Shown in pieces: positions 50,851-60,791 of a DNA stretch of 64,000 bases (its first letter is position 1; the number at the start of each line of letters is the position of its first letter). The notes below the pieces were generated by a model. That model was not told the DNA's origin. It saw only the letters and a list, made by a program, of their open reading frames with translations, and did not search any database. The translations under genes were made by a program, and so were the position numbers. Where the stretch lies: the NCBI GenBank assembly GCA_963995525.1, contig OZ023206.1, forward strand, positions 24,001,777 through 24,065,776. Direction: 5' to 3'. The stretch comes from Escarpia spicata (Eukaryota > Annelida > Polychaeta > Sabellida > Siboglinidae).

Positions 50851-52916
50851 CTAAAAACCAATGTAGAATGCAGGTTGCTCGACATACGAATATGGTGATG
50901 CCTGATTAGCTCTGCAGTTGGTGATGACACGGTGGGTGCCAGGATCTGGCAGATATAGCATGAGTCTTTGGGCAACAACTCTTGACGCTGTGTCAAGCAT
51001 TCTTCGGTGAACTACATCGGTTTGGATATCGATGACATCACTGTATGTGTTCACTGTCTTCGATGGCACTGCATACCAGCTTCCTGAAATTTTTTGCTGT
51101 ACATCCGCATCTACCTGTACCGGAGACAAAGTGACAATTAGCATAGCTCTGACATGTATCATATTTCATATGCGATGACACATTTATCAAAAGTCAATAA
51201 TACATGGTATTTGTATTCAATTCAACTTTAACTTTTAGCAGTGTCCATGAAAAAAATACATAAATTATCCAGTATTGTTGCAGTGGTAGGGTTTCATTGT
51301 CTTTGTGTTGCTGATAGTCAGTGGCAGCCAGCTGAATTCTTGCAAAATACACCAGGTACTTGTTATGTACAACACAAGTTTGTGATGAAGTAATGGTATT
51401 GAATGCCTTTTCACATTTTTCAACAACAATCAGTTGATACAATGACGGCAGCATTTTACTTGTTTAAGTTCTTTATGTATCATGAGGACTTATTATACTT
51501 TTTATGCCACGTTTAATATTTCTAAATTATTCTTTTTTATCACTGATTTATATTTTCATAAATAATTTACATTACATTTTCACTTCGGATGATGATTATA
51601 CACCTGTACACGTTGTACTAATTATGTTATAAACAACACTTGAGCAAAGTTAGTTCTGATATGGTGAAGTATCCAGGCCTCAGGATTGCTCAAAGTGCTT
51701 TACACTTTACTCCCTGGCAGACCTGTTAAATCGAACACCATCTCAACTCATGTGGGAAGCATTCAGCCAAACTGAAATTAATATGCGAAGACTATTCGTA
51801 CAAAAATATCCACCGCTGTCTGTAGCCGGTACTCCTCAAACAGCTGAGTAAACCTGAGCAACGTAGCATGTAGTGATTACAGTTATTTGTATTTGATATG
51901 TACATATTACATTTGTTCAAGTAAACGCCTTCCTAAGTAATTTTTCTCATTGGTTTACATTTTATGGGCATGCGATATTAAAAATTGTTGTTAACTACTT
52001 ATAATTGTTTAGTCAGTAATTGTGTAAGTTGTAAACACACAAGACATGTATAAACTACAACTAGCGTTTGACATCATGTGTACTAGTGTTGTTTTTTGTA
52101 ACACAGAATCTTGATAAAAGTATCTGCTTTTTTTTACATGTACAGTGTACCTAACATTTTTTCAACCTCTTCCTAATTTTTGTTTCTATTGTTGTTTTGC
52201 ATTTTATGTGCATGTGATGTGTATGTGATATTAAAATTTTTTGCATTATACACATCAAGTGCAGTGATTGTACCTGTAGTTGTATTGTGTTTTTCATTAT
52301 TTTGTAGTCAATCTCATAAAATAGTTTCAATAAAATGTTTTTACTTTACGTTGCCTTTACTTTAATTCACATGCATTTTTAACAACAATATGCAATTTAA
52401 CGAGGACACATATTACTGCAAATCCTCATGCAGACAAACAAAACTATCACATAGAGGGGTGGATCCAGAAATCGAGTTTGGAGTGGTGATATTGGAAGAC
52501 GCCATAACTTCATCTTATTATTATCACCTAAACTGGGGCACATTTCAAACGGTCAGGAGGACACAGTCGCGTCGGCCCATTATAAAAGATCTGCAGACAA
52601 ATTCCCAAGGTCTATGGGGCACGTGCCCACAGGCCCGCCAGGATCCGCCTATGACATACTTGTTTAGTGCTTGTATTTATAATTTTGATAACAGGTTTCT
52701 GACAGAGTAACCACATTTGACAACACTCATTTACTTGAAGGTGAATAGCTTTGACGCATACATCTGCATGTGGTGTTGACACACCTCGTGTTCTGAAAAC
52801 ATAGTACATGTATTAATAGTCAGCATTGATTGTTTCTAACAATAATAATTTTAATGTACTTGCAAAAGTTGCAATGCAAAGAGCCAAATGCAACCAATGC
52901 CAACGGTCAAAAGCTA

Positions 52917-52957
<41 letters not shown>

Positions 52958-53781
52958 GCGATGGGCATTAATTTTCACGGTATTGAGGGGCGCTGGTTTT
53001 CTGAACATAACAAAAACTCACACAAGGGGCAATCAAAAAACCTGATGAAACTGCTGGAGTATTCTTTTTCTTGTAAATAATTAAATACCAAGACTACATA
53101 CAGTTACAATTGATTCAAATTTAATTTTGAAATGTCCAATAATAGTAATGTTTAATATAAAAGTAATAGATTAGTTAAATTACTATTACATTACTGTTAT
53201 TAGTAAATTATGTACACATTTTACTATTGGTTCAATAATTATAATTGTTACGGATCATTTATAATGCATTTACACTATTACTATTATCCCAAGCCTATTT
53301 AAGCTACTAGCTTACTACTATAAATACGAGATAGACATAATATGATCATTGACATGGGTATATGCCATAGCATCGTACTGTTAGCTGATATTAGTCTATA
53401 GTAAACACTAAAACAAGGCCCAGCCAGGCCGCCATTGTCATTGGCTATGACTAAAACGTAAACAATCAAATATATTTAGTACACGAAACATTAATATGTA
53501 TACTCATACGGCTAAATATACGTGATTATAGCTGAATAATTCAAAATTACTAACCTGTCTGGAAGAACCTGTGAACGCTGCAACTCATCTGTTGATATTG
53601 TGACTGACCCCACGGCACGAGCAACTGCCCACGGCTGGCACTGTCGCCAACTCCTTCTGTTTACTTTGTTTCGTTCCATAGTCGTTCGAAAACAGAAATA
53701 CACCTTTATACGTGGGTACAGTCTTTGTCTGTCTAATTTAGCTCGTGTCGGTGGAATATATTTTCGCGGACGTTCACTCAT
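50851..53781 (-). CDS. Candidate spliced gene of the TTAA element, unknown product
   Basis: Supported pieces, all minus strand. Exon 1 is 53781-53555: ATG, basic start MSERPRKYIPPTRAKLDRQR, donor GTTAGT. Exon 2 is 52792-52735: acceptor TTTTCAG, donor GTAAAT; it joins exon 1 in frame to give RTRGVSTPHADVCVKAIHLQ and ends in phase 0. A later coding piece, about 51420-51260, carries AFNTITSSQTCVVHNKYLVY and FARIQLAATDYQQHKDNETL, with donor GTATTT in phase 0. The last exon is 51114-50851: acceptor CCGGTACAG, in phase 0, with SGSWYAVPSKTVNTYSDV and VVHRRMLDTASR, then a stop. The exon 2 to exon 3 junction is unresolved; the only phase-0 acceptor has a poor pyrimidine tract. The family is not recognised. 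Its position inside the TTAA element suggests an element protein. Confidence 0.4.
51665..51860 (+). repeat. Dispersed SINE-like repeat, copy 2
   Basis: Colinear with 5262-5440: CTCAGGATTGCTCAAAGTG, ACTTTACTCCCTGGCAGAC, GGGAAGCATTCAGCCAAACT and GCGAAGACTATTCGTAC. Confidence 0.6.
52540..52650 (+). repeat. Short dispersed repeat shared with 54820-54930
   Basis: GGGGCACGTGCCCACAGGCC here corresponds to CGGGCACGTGCCCCCAGGCC at about 54894. Shared GTCACAGTC/ACACAGTCGC, AAAAGATCT and CAAATTCC blocks lie in the same order before it. Two copies of an unnamed short repeat. Confidence 0.5.
52918..52954. repeat. (TA)n microsatellite
   Basis: About 36 bp of TA. Confidence 0.9.
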
Positions 53782-54120
53782 TGCCTAAACTCGGAATTCC
53801 ATAACACCAACAGCGCCAAAGGTTGGGGTCAAAGGTCAATATCGTTCATAATTCGCGATCACGAGAAGTGAAGAATGCGATTCTACGCAAAGTTCAATGT
53901 CCATACTCAGGAAAAATCGAAGTAAAAACCGGATCCGGTTTTTACTAAAAACGAAAGAGTTCGCAGTTTTACTAAGGATAAAAAAAACAAAAAAATAACA
54001 CGTATGCACAAACGAACTAGGATATGATTGGGGTGTACTTGATGCCTTTGTTTTTTGTGTGAAATTACTAAGAAACGCGAGGAACAAAACAATCGAATTG
54101 GTTGAGTACCTTTAACGTAA

Positions 54121-54284
54121 TGCGCTGGTCGGGAAGTGTGATGATTCACGTTAGAGCGAAAGAACAATAACGTCATTGGCGCGTGCCTCTGACGCACGTC
54201 CACGCGATGAACAGTTGAGTGGTAATTTTCGAATGCAAAGAAAATTCCGACGGGGCTGAGACGGAATGAATTAAAGTATAAATA
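54121..54284 (+). promoter_or_regulatory. Promoter of paralogue D with TATA box
   Basis: Colinear with the gene C promoter (41568-41730): GGTCGGGAAGTGTGATGATT, GCGAAAGAACAATAACGTCA, GCGCGTGCCTCTGACGCACG, AATGCAAAGAAAATTCCGAC, CGGAATG, then TATAAATA at 54277-54284. It starts 6 bp after the TTAA at the end of the 5.6-kb element. Confidence 0.6.
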
Positions 54285-54321
54285 CCACACCTCAAAATTA
54301 ACATTGACGACACCAGAAGCG

Positions 54322-54418
54322 ATGTTCGCCACCCACTTACTTTTGTTGGGAGTCTGCCTCGTGCTGCTTCCTGCTGTGATCGAGAGTTGCTCAAGGAGTA
54401 CCTTCGAACTGAAACAGA
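54322..54418 (+). pseudogene. Paralogue D: signal-peptide exon only
   Basis: The 97-nt exon encodes a signal peptide (LLLLGVCLVLLPAVIESC) and ends in phase 1 at donor GTAAGG, like exon 1 of gene C (shared SCSRxT...E.KQ). Downstream, intron-1 sequence of C resumes at about 55290 (CTGGACGACACACCCCAAAG). At 55490 the sequence jumps to what lies 3' of gene C (CCTCTATCG.TTCCACCAT), so exons 2 and 3 are gone. Read through without splicing, the frame ends after 67 codons at 54507. It may still be transcribed from an intact promoter, but no PLAT-like product can form. Confidence 0.65.
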
Positions 54419-55395
54419 GTAAGGTGTTCATTTTGTTATATTCATACTGGTCCACTCGGTTTCTGCTGTGTGCAATCATGATATGCATTTTCATCAAAAA
54501 ATTTTGAAATCACTCTGCATCGCACTGGTATTATTAATTAGAACCACGTATTTCAAAAATGATATGCCAAAATAGGGTAAAATAAATTGTTTTAGTGAAA
54601 TACATACAATATTCGTAAACGATCATTTCATGCGTCAAAAGTAAGGGCGCATCCAGAGATGGTAGTCTAGGGTGACAAACAAACATCTACTGGCGGCCGA
54701 ACCAAATGGTGTAACTTCATCTTCTCCGCTGTCTCTGCTCGACTGGTGATATCAGAACACGAAAGGGGGGGGGGTGCGCTGTTGAAAGCCTATTGTAACA
54801 TGAACAATTCCAAAGGCTTAGGGGTCACAGTCACCACGTGGACCCATTCAGAAAAGATCTACTGGCACGCCAAATTCCAATGGTCAATGACAACGGGCAC
54901 GTGCCCCCAGGCCCCCTGGATCAGCCTATACTGGTATTTTTCTGCTGCATCGTGTAAACAATCATCACTGTACGACAAGATGCAACACATTAACAGTATC
55001 AACACCACGGGCCGGTACGATAACTTGTCTATGTTGATTAGTGTGTACGAATACTTACAATTTCTTCCGATTAATTGAAATATTACGGCTGTTTACATCA
55101 CCCTCACCGATATGTCTAAAACCTGTTTGCCTCGTTATAATTTAAGAAATACAGCTTTGTTGTAAGCACGTATACGTCCTTTGCTCCCAGTGATCGATAT
55201 ATCTGACAAAAAGACGTATGTAATGTGAGATCCAGCTAAATATAAAAATGCAGCAGAAACCTAGATACAACAGAAACCGCACAGGAAACTTTTCTGGACG
55301 ACACACCCCAAAGACAGTTAGTAGTATTGAAATTATGGTAGTTACCGGACATATGTTGAAACGTTTGCCTCAGAAAAATCAAAACACAAATATAA

Positions 55396-55472
55396 AATAT
55401 TCATGTAGCATTAGATGGAATACAAGTAACAATGGGCGTTACTTGTATTCCACCTAATTCTACATGAATATT
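55396..55472. repeat. 77-bp near-perfect hairpin at the deletion junction
   Basis: Stems of 35 bp (55396-55430 and 55438-55472, two mismatches) around a 7-base loop AATGGGC. It stands exactly between the intron-1-derived and the 3'-flank-derived sequence of the paralogue D remnant. Confidence 0.8.
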
Positions 55473-55780
55473 ATATAATAATTATATATATCCTCTATCG
55501 TTTCCACCATAGAAAAAGCCGTGTTGTCATTAAATTTAAGGTAGGTGAAATGTTGCAAAAGAAAATGTCCGATCAACTATGTCTATGTTCCTGTCTTCTT
55601 TATTTATGCAACATACACCACTTCGCACCTTCGGTCAATACATAGCAATTAATTGACAACTACTTGTGTACAAAGTTAGGATTGTATTATTTGTATTTGT
55701 ATTGTCTGCGTTGTCAGGGGTCTTGTGCATGAACCGAGACAATGAGCGTTGTCTTGAAATATTTACGAACGTCGGGACTT

Positions 55781-56457
55781 TGACGGGATAATCGCTATGG
55801 CTATGCATGAACGCAGACAACTAGAAGTCTCGGACTTTCCGCGGGACGAAACGACACGATTTTTAGATCCGCGATAACGCTGGCCTAAACGCAGTTGTCT
55901 CTGACTATTTCGTAATTAATGGCTGCCATTGGCGTTGTGTTTATGTGATCGGATGAGTTGATGAGACCAATTACTGCATTCTAACGCCACAACAGCAATA
56001 CAAATGTCACAATGAATTCGTTAATCGAACAGAATCAAACCACTGTTCAGCCTTCAGGTAAGTCAGGACTCATGAGAGTAGTTCATAGCGAACTTTACCG
56101 TGCATATAGTGTCTGTGAATGTGACAGTAACGACTAACGAGTAACGTGTGTCCAATCGGTAAACTTTATCTGAGATATCGGGTATCACTGGATCTTTAAT
56201 TAAATACGTTGTTAGTCGGATATAGTCACTGGAAGTATGATAGTCCGACCGAAAGTTATCATGTTCGACGAAATATTAGGCCCTACGTAAGCAGGACGAC
56301 GCATTTTACTAGACCATCTATCAGAAAAGGTGGTAGGTCTACTATCGGTACAGCATCGCCGTCGAGGTAAATCGGTGATAGTGATGAAAGCAACTATTTC
56401 ACCTTTTTCCTACTGTCTACGACTACGCAATTGTACTTAATTTGAGTTGTAATAGTC
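55781..56457. other. No gene established; possible lone first exon
   Basis: At 56011-56058 an ATG frame MNSLIEQNQTTVQPS ends at CAG-GTAAGT, a strong donor, but I find no matching acceptor in the next 6 kb that keeps a frame, and the Ty3/gypsy element lies between. Otherwise nothing is recognised. Confidence 0.3.
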
Positions 56458-56462
56458 ATAGG

Positions 56463-56586
56463 TAGATAAGATCAGAGATCATTTTCCACGATGTATTGTG
56501 TACATCAGTACGAATGATCGCAACTCAAAGAGAACTGCAACCAGAATACATAGATTAGTAAATAACAGTAACTATATAACCCTCTA
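56463..56586 (-). repeat. 3' LTR (element sense)
   Basis: Identical to the other LTR except four substitutions. Inner boundary is marked by the purine-rich tract. Confidence 0.9.
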
Positions 56587-56684
56587 CGCCCCCCAAATCT
56601 TTAAACCACTGAAGACTGATATGTCGACAAATAATAATATGGCTTGTGTTAGTAGAACAAAAATGGAACAAGAAATAACATAGT

Positions 56685-59606
56685 TCATTGAGTGTCAACA
56701 GTAGAAACATAGTCCTTTAGCCATGTTGGCGGGGCCGCGTTGAGGGCCGAACGTCGCAATGGGGCGGCAGGACTTGCACGTGGTGAAGCAGGAGCCGGGC
56801 GTGGCACCGGCTTGGGTGACGCAGACGATTGCGGCTGTGGTGGCGAGGCGTCTGCCAAGGGGAGCGGGTTGATGGCGGGGGTGAATCGTCTCAAGAACCT
56901 ACGGTTCCCCATGGTGATGTGGCCCGAGCCGTCCAAGCGGATTGGGTACTGATCATGTTGCCGAACCTCGATCACTATCCCCGTCTTGTTCCATTTCCGC
57001 GGGTTGAGGCCGATTTGATTTTGAATGCGGACGAAATCGCCCACCATGAGTGGCGGTAACGTCTTCGTGTGTTCTGCCCATCGTTCGGCGTCCTTCATGT
57101 GGCGAATCCGTAGCGCCTCCTCGCGTGCACTTAGTGTATCACGCCACGTTGTGTGAGGTTTGTAGAGTCCTGGAAAGATGGGGATGAAGTCTTGGATAAG
57201 GCGTCCGAATATGCACATTGCCGGGGAGAACTTGGTGTCTTTGTCGGGTGTGTTTCTGTATTGTTGTATGGCCCGCTGGAATTCATCTGTATCAAGCTCG
57301 CCGTTGGGGCTTGTACTGCCTGTTATCAAGCGCTTCACCGTTTCACGCCGACTTCCGCTCGACAATTACTGTGGGGATACGCAACTGAAGACAGGCGATG
57401 ACGAACACCCCATGATCTGAGGAAAGTCTGCGTGGCGGATGATGAGAATTCGGGGCCGCCGTCTGATGATAGCTCATCGGGGATGCCGAAGGTGCCGAAT
57501 ATCTGCCGTAGACTAGCGATCAAGCCTTGCGCCCCACCTCTACAACGCTCCACTACGGGCCAGTTTGATTACCGGTCCACAGTAACGAGATAGTTCACGC
57601 CTTTGTAAGTAAAGTAGTCTGAGCACATACTTTGAAAAGGGTAGATCGGTAGTATCTGATGGGAAGGTGGTGCGCTGGGCTGCGAGGGGGCCATCCTGTT
57701 ACAGTCGTTGCAGCGGTTTCTGAGGTCAGTGATGGCCGAAGTAATTCCGGGCCAAAAGACGCTGTGTTCCGCCCGAGATATCATTGACGATATGCCCTGG
57801 TGAGCGGCGTGCAGTGATTGCAGTACAGCGAAGCGCAGTGAGCGGGGGATGACTATTATGTCGTTGTCTAATACTACACCGTCCACGGTGTAGAGGGTGT
57901 CGCGGTACTGGTGGTACTGGCATAGTTCTATTGGCAGCTCGTGACGGAATTCCGGCATCCCCGACTCGATGATTTCCATCAGCTTGACCATGGCCTCGTC
58001 GCTATTGGTTGCCATGCGGACTCCATCCCAGGTGACAGCCCTAAGGGAGCAGAGTGATGAGAGGGCGGCGTAGTGAACTGGGTGTTCTACATCGTCCTGG
58101 AACTCTTCACCGCATCGGATGCCGGCCAGGAAGGAGGAGCGTAGTTCCGGGAGTGTTGGTAATCCTGCGGGAAGAGTACCGTCTTGCAGGGACGCGACGT
58201 CATCCGGTAGATGCATTTTAACGGGGTTGCCGGTAGGGTGGCGAGAGATTGCGTCAGCGGCTCGGTGCTTTACACCTGGTATTTGGATTACACGGAAGCG
58301 ATATCCGAGGGTCTTTTCCTTGAGGTTTCTCAGACGAGTGTTTGAAATCTATTTCCGGGATGGACGGACACTATCTGGTGTGATCTCGAATCTAGCAAAT
58401 TCGACAGTGTTCTGAGCAAAGACGAACTTACTAGGGTTGAGTGTGATACCATGATTGCCACATATATCGAGCCACTTCACTGCCTGGTGGAAAGCCGCGG
58501 TGATTTCGTTTGACCACAGGATTGTGTCATCGATACACTTCGTCTTGTTCGGAAAACTTGACACAATTTCGTCGAAACTTCGGGTGTAACCGTCTCCAGA
58601 AGCAATGTAGCCCTGTGGTGCCGTCCTGTGTCTGTAGCGATCTTCTTCGCGTAAGGGCACACTATGGTAGCCATTCCAAGCATCGAACACGGTTTTCTTC
58701 GTGCATTGTGGCACAGATCTCGCCTGGTGGAAGGGTGGCTGAGTATGATGCGTCTCGCGAGTGGCAGACTTGTTGAGGGGCTGAAAGTCGACGGTGCGGC
58801 GTGGCTTGCCGTCCTTCTTAGCGCACACGACCATGCGGTGACACCACGTTACCGGCTCGCCCACAGGTACTGGCTCGATGACTCCGAGGAGACCGGCTTT
58901 TACATCTGCTCGCCAGTGTAGGAGTACTGGGATTGGCGAGTGGCATGCAAACGGTTTGGCATCGGGGGTCAATCATGATCTGTAGGGGTGGACCACTCAT
59001 CATCGGGAGTGGTTGATGTTCGCATGTGTTGAAGGTCGAGCCCTTGTAGTAGTCTAGCAGAAACTGTCGTAACGTCCTGCAGTTATCGTCAGTTGCCGGA
59101 TATGGCAGCTGAGTGGGTGGAGGAGGCGGCAGTTCAAGTTTCGGGCAGTTACAATCGGTGATGAGGCCGCTATTGTTACGGAGATGATCGGAAGCATCGG
59201 ACGTGGCATCCGCAGCTGTATGTCTGGTGATCTCGCCGACCTTTGGGAACTGCTCGGTTATCATCCCGAGCGCAACACAGGCCTCTCTGCTGAGGAACAC
59301 TTTGTTGTCAACATCTGTGACGTAGACGATTTGACGAGTCTCGAGGACTCCATTCGATTTTCTACCTGAGAACCTCAAGATGGCGGCGCCAATGATTTTT
59401 ATACCGCGCTTGTTTGCAGCATGCATTTTCATCGTTACCGGTATCAGTTCCCGTTGATTGATGCCGAGGCGATGGATCGCCTTGATACCGGCAAGACAAC
59501 TCTGGCACCCCGTGTCTGCCATGCACAGTATATCTGCGTGTCTAGGGATGCGGGTGAGGAGAGAGTCGAAGCCGAAGAGTTTGTAGTCATCGACGAGGAC
59601 GTCCAC
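56685..59606 (-). pseudogene. pol: pol pseudogene: protease, RT, integrase
   Basis: Protease: CMADTGCQSC with active-site DTG, then a flap-like IKIIGAAILRFSG. RT: HRMVVCAKKDGKPRRTVDFQ, VFDAWNGYHSVPL, then CIDDTILWS at the catalytic box, where family members usually have Y-[IV]-DD. After ITPDSVRPSRK comes TAG (about 58349), and the same frame goes on as ISNTRLRNLKEKTLGYRFRV and HRAADAISRHP. These are the RT edge and the very end of RNase H, so nearly all of RNase H is deleted. Integrase: zinc finger LHAAH...CNDC; catalytic D in CSDYF, D in SSDGGPEF, E in NCRAEVGVK. A TAA stop interrupts after LVTVDR (57569) and a frameshift occurs near 57350. The C-terminal part ends at 56685 with a Pro/Ala/Ser-rich tail. 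Confidence 0.85.
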
Positions 59607-59639
59607 ACTAAGTTTGACGAACGGCTGAGGTTTAGAGGA

Positions 59640-60739
59640 CTGCTTCAGCCACGTGTCAGACAGTTGGTTTTACAGGTGGTGATCAAGTGCAATGAAGCGT
59701 TCATTGCGACGTCGGCCGGTGTTGTTGATGATGCAGAGAGAATCAAACACGACGCCTTCCTGTAGCTCAACCTTGGTGTCTTCTCGTTTGCGGCGGTACT
59801 TCCCCCGGCAGACCACTTCGAAGTGATGTTTCTTGTGGCAGGTGGTGCACGTCGAATTGTATGCGGAGCATTCGGTGCGTCGGATGTCCTGTGGGGCGTT
59901 CCTTCCGTGCCCTTTTTTGCCGCAGTAGGAGCAGGGGTTCTGGTCCATTTATCCTGCCCTGGGTTCATGCTGTCGTTGTAAGCGGTCGAGTCGTTTGCGA
60001 GTGTATGAGCTCTTGGCTGCCTCTGCCCCGTGCGTGTCGACCAAACGTGAGGCTGATCGTTTTCCGGCTTCTTTTTTCTTCAACAAAGCGTAGGACTTCC
60101 TAAAAGTTCATGTCCTGATTTTTGTCGCCGAGCAGGTCCAGTTGGATTTCCGGATCCTCCAGGCCCCTGATCACCACGTCTCGTAGCACTTCTTCTGTGT
60201 AGTTAACGGTCTGTGTGCAATTTGGGCACGGGAGGGAGAACTTGCAGACGCCGGCTTGGCCGCGGATCCTGGCACTGAATGACCTGACAGTCTCGTATCT
60301 GTCTTGGCGCATGTTATGCAGGGTGACCCGAGCGACCATCGTGTTTTCTTCCCTTACAGCCAAGGTAAGCATTCAACGTCAATATCTCCTCCTCAGGGCG
60401 GTCAGTGAGTGTACGACCTATGCCAATGAAGCGTGTGACGTCCTTTCGCAATTGTTCGTCGCAGCATTCGAGTAGTTGAATTATTCTATCTTTGCCCGAT
60501 ACTTTGGTTGCTTCCACGTAGTCGCGCCATCGGACCAGGAAGTAGTCCCATTCTTCGCTGCTCCCCGCCGATGTGACCGTTGGTCGTTTCACCCTTTCCA
60601 CTTTAGCAGCGGCGGCGTTTGTGGAGGATGTTGGAGCGTGAGTGATCGCGTGGGTGTTGAATAGCGCCACGGCGATGATCGCGTCAACATCGTCTGTCAC
60701 GTACGTGCAGTTAGGGATGGGACAGGCCACCACAGGCAT
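59640..60739 (-). pseudogene. gag: gag pseudogene with two zinc knuckles
   Basis: The first ATG is at 60739 (MPVVACPIPNCTYVTDD); earlier in-frame codons run back into the LTR but without ATG. Middle: EEWDYFLVRWRDYVEATKVS, a capsid-like region, a frameshift near 60350, then VRSFSARIRGQAG and LRDVVIRGLEDPEIQLDLLG, a TAG stop at 60100, another shift in an A-run at about 60075, and two C-terminal knuckles. The first, CSYCGKKGHGRNA, has lost its last Cys; the second, CTTCHKKHHFEVVC, is complete CX2CX4HX4C. Structural nucleic-acid-binding protein of the element, no longer expressible as one product. Confidence 0.8.
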
Positions 60740-60776
60740 GGTGATGCTCGAGTACGTCTGGTAGTCGACGATGGAG

Positions 60777-60791
60777 ATTGAGTTGCGATAA
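60777..60791 (-). promoter_or_regulatory. Putative self-priming primer-binding site
   Basis: In element sense, two bases after the 5' LTR, the sequence ATCGCAACTCAAT (60789-60777) is perfectly complementary to ATTGAGTTGCGAT inside the LTR (60858-60846). It does not begin TGG, as sites for tRNA 3' ends do. An initiator-like TCATT overlaps the first base of the LTR copy, so the transcript could begin with the very 13 nt that pair with this site, as known for the Tf1/sushi group. Confidence 0.55.

Larger units (their letters stand above)
48474..54111. mobile_element. 5.6-kb TTAA-target DNA element (Kolobok/piggyBac type)
   Basis: The left end AGGTCCTCAACCAATTCG is the inverse of the right end (reverse complement AGGTACTCAACCAATTCG), about 22 bp with two mismatches. 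TTAA lies on both sides (48470-48473 and 54112-54115). Gene C's unit shows the empty site: GCC-TTAA-CACAATGC at 41559-41573, against GCC-TTAA-element-TTAA-CGTAATGC here. AGG-starting termini fit Kolobok better than piggyBac, but without a transposase this stays open. It holds a candidate minus-strand spliced gene (50851-53781) and AT-rich DNA. Confidence 0.75.
45494..55780 (+). repeat. Segmental duplication, unit 2 (contains gene D remnant)
   Basis: Second copy of the unit at 39588-44950, enlarged by a hAT insertion (47104-48356) and a TTAA element (48474-54111), and shortened by loss of exons 2-3 of the gene. Between 45.5 and 46.9 kb it is colinear with 39.6-41.26 kb. Confidence 0.65.

Noticed and set aside
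56011..56058. First exon of a host gene (ATG...CAG-GTAAGT)
   Set aside because: The donor is strong, but the only acceptor-like site examined (61780) gives an immediate stop in the required phase.
56740..60664. Plus-strand frames of 70-114 codons across the retrotransposon
   Set aside because: Antisense shadows of gag-pol in a GC-rich region.
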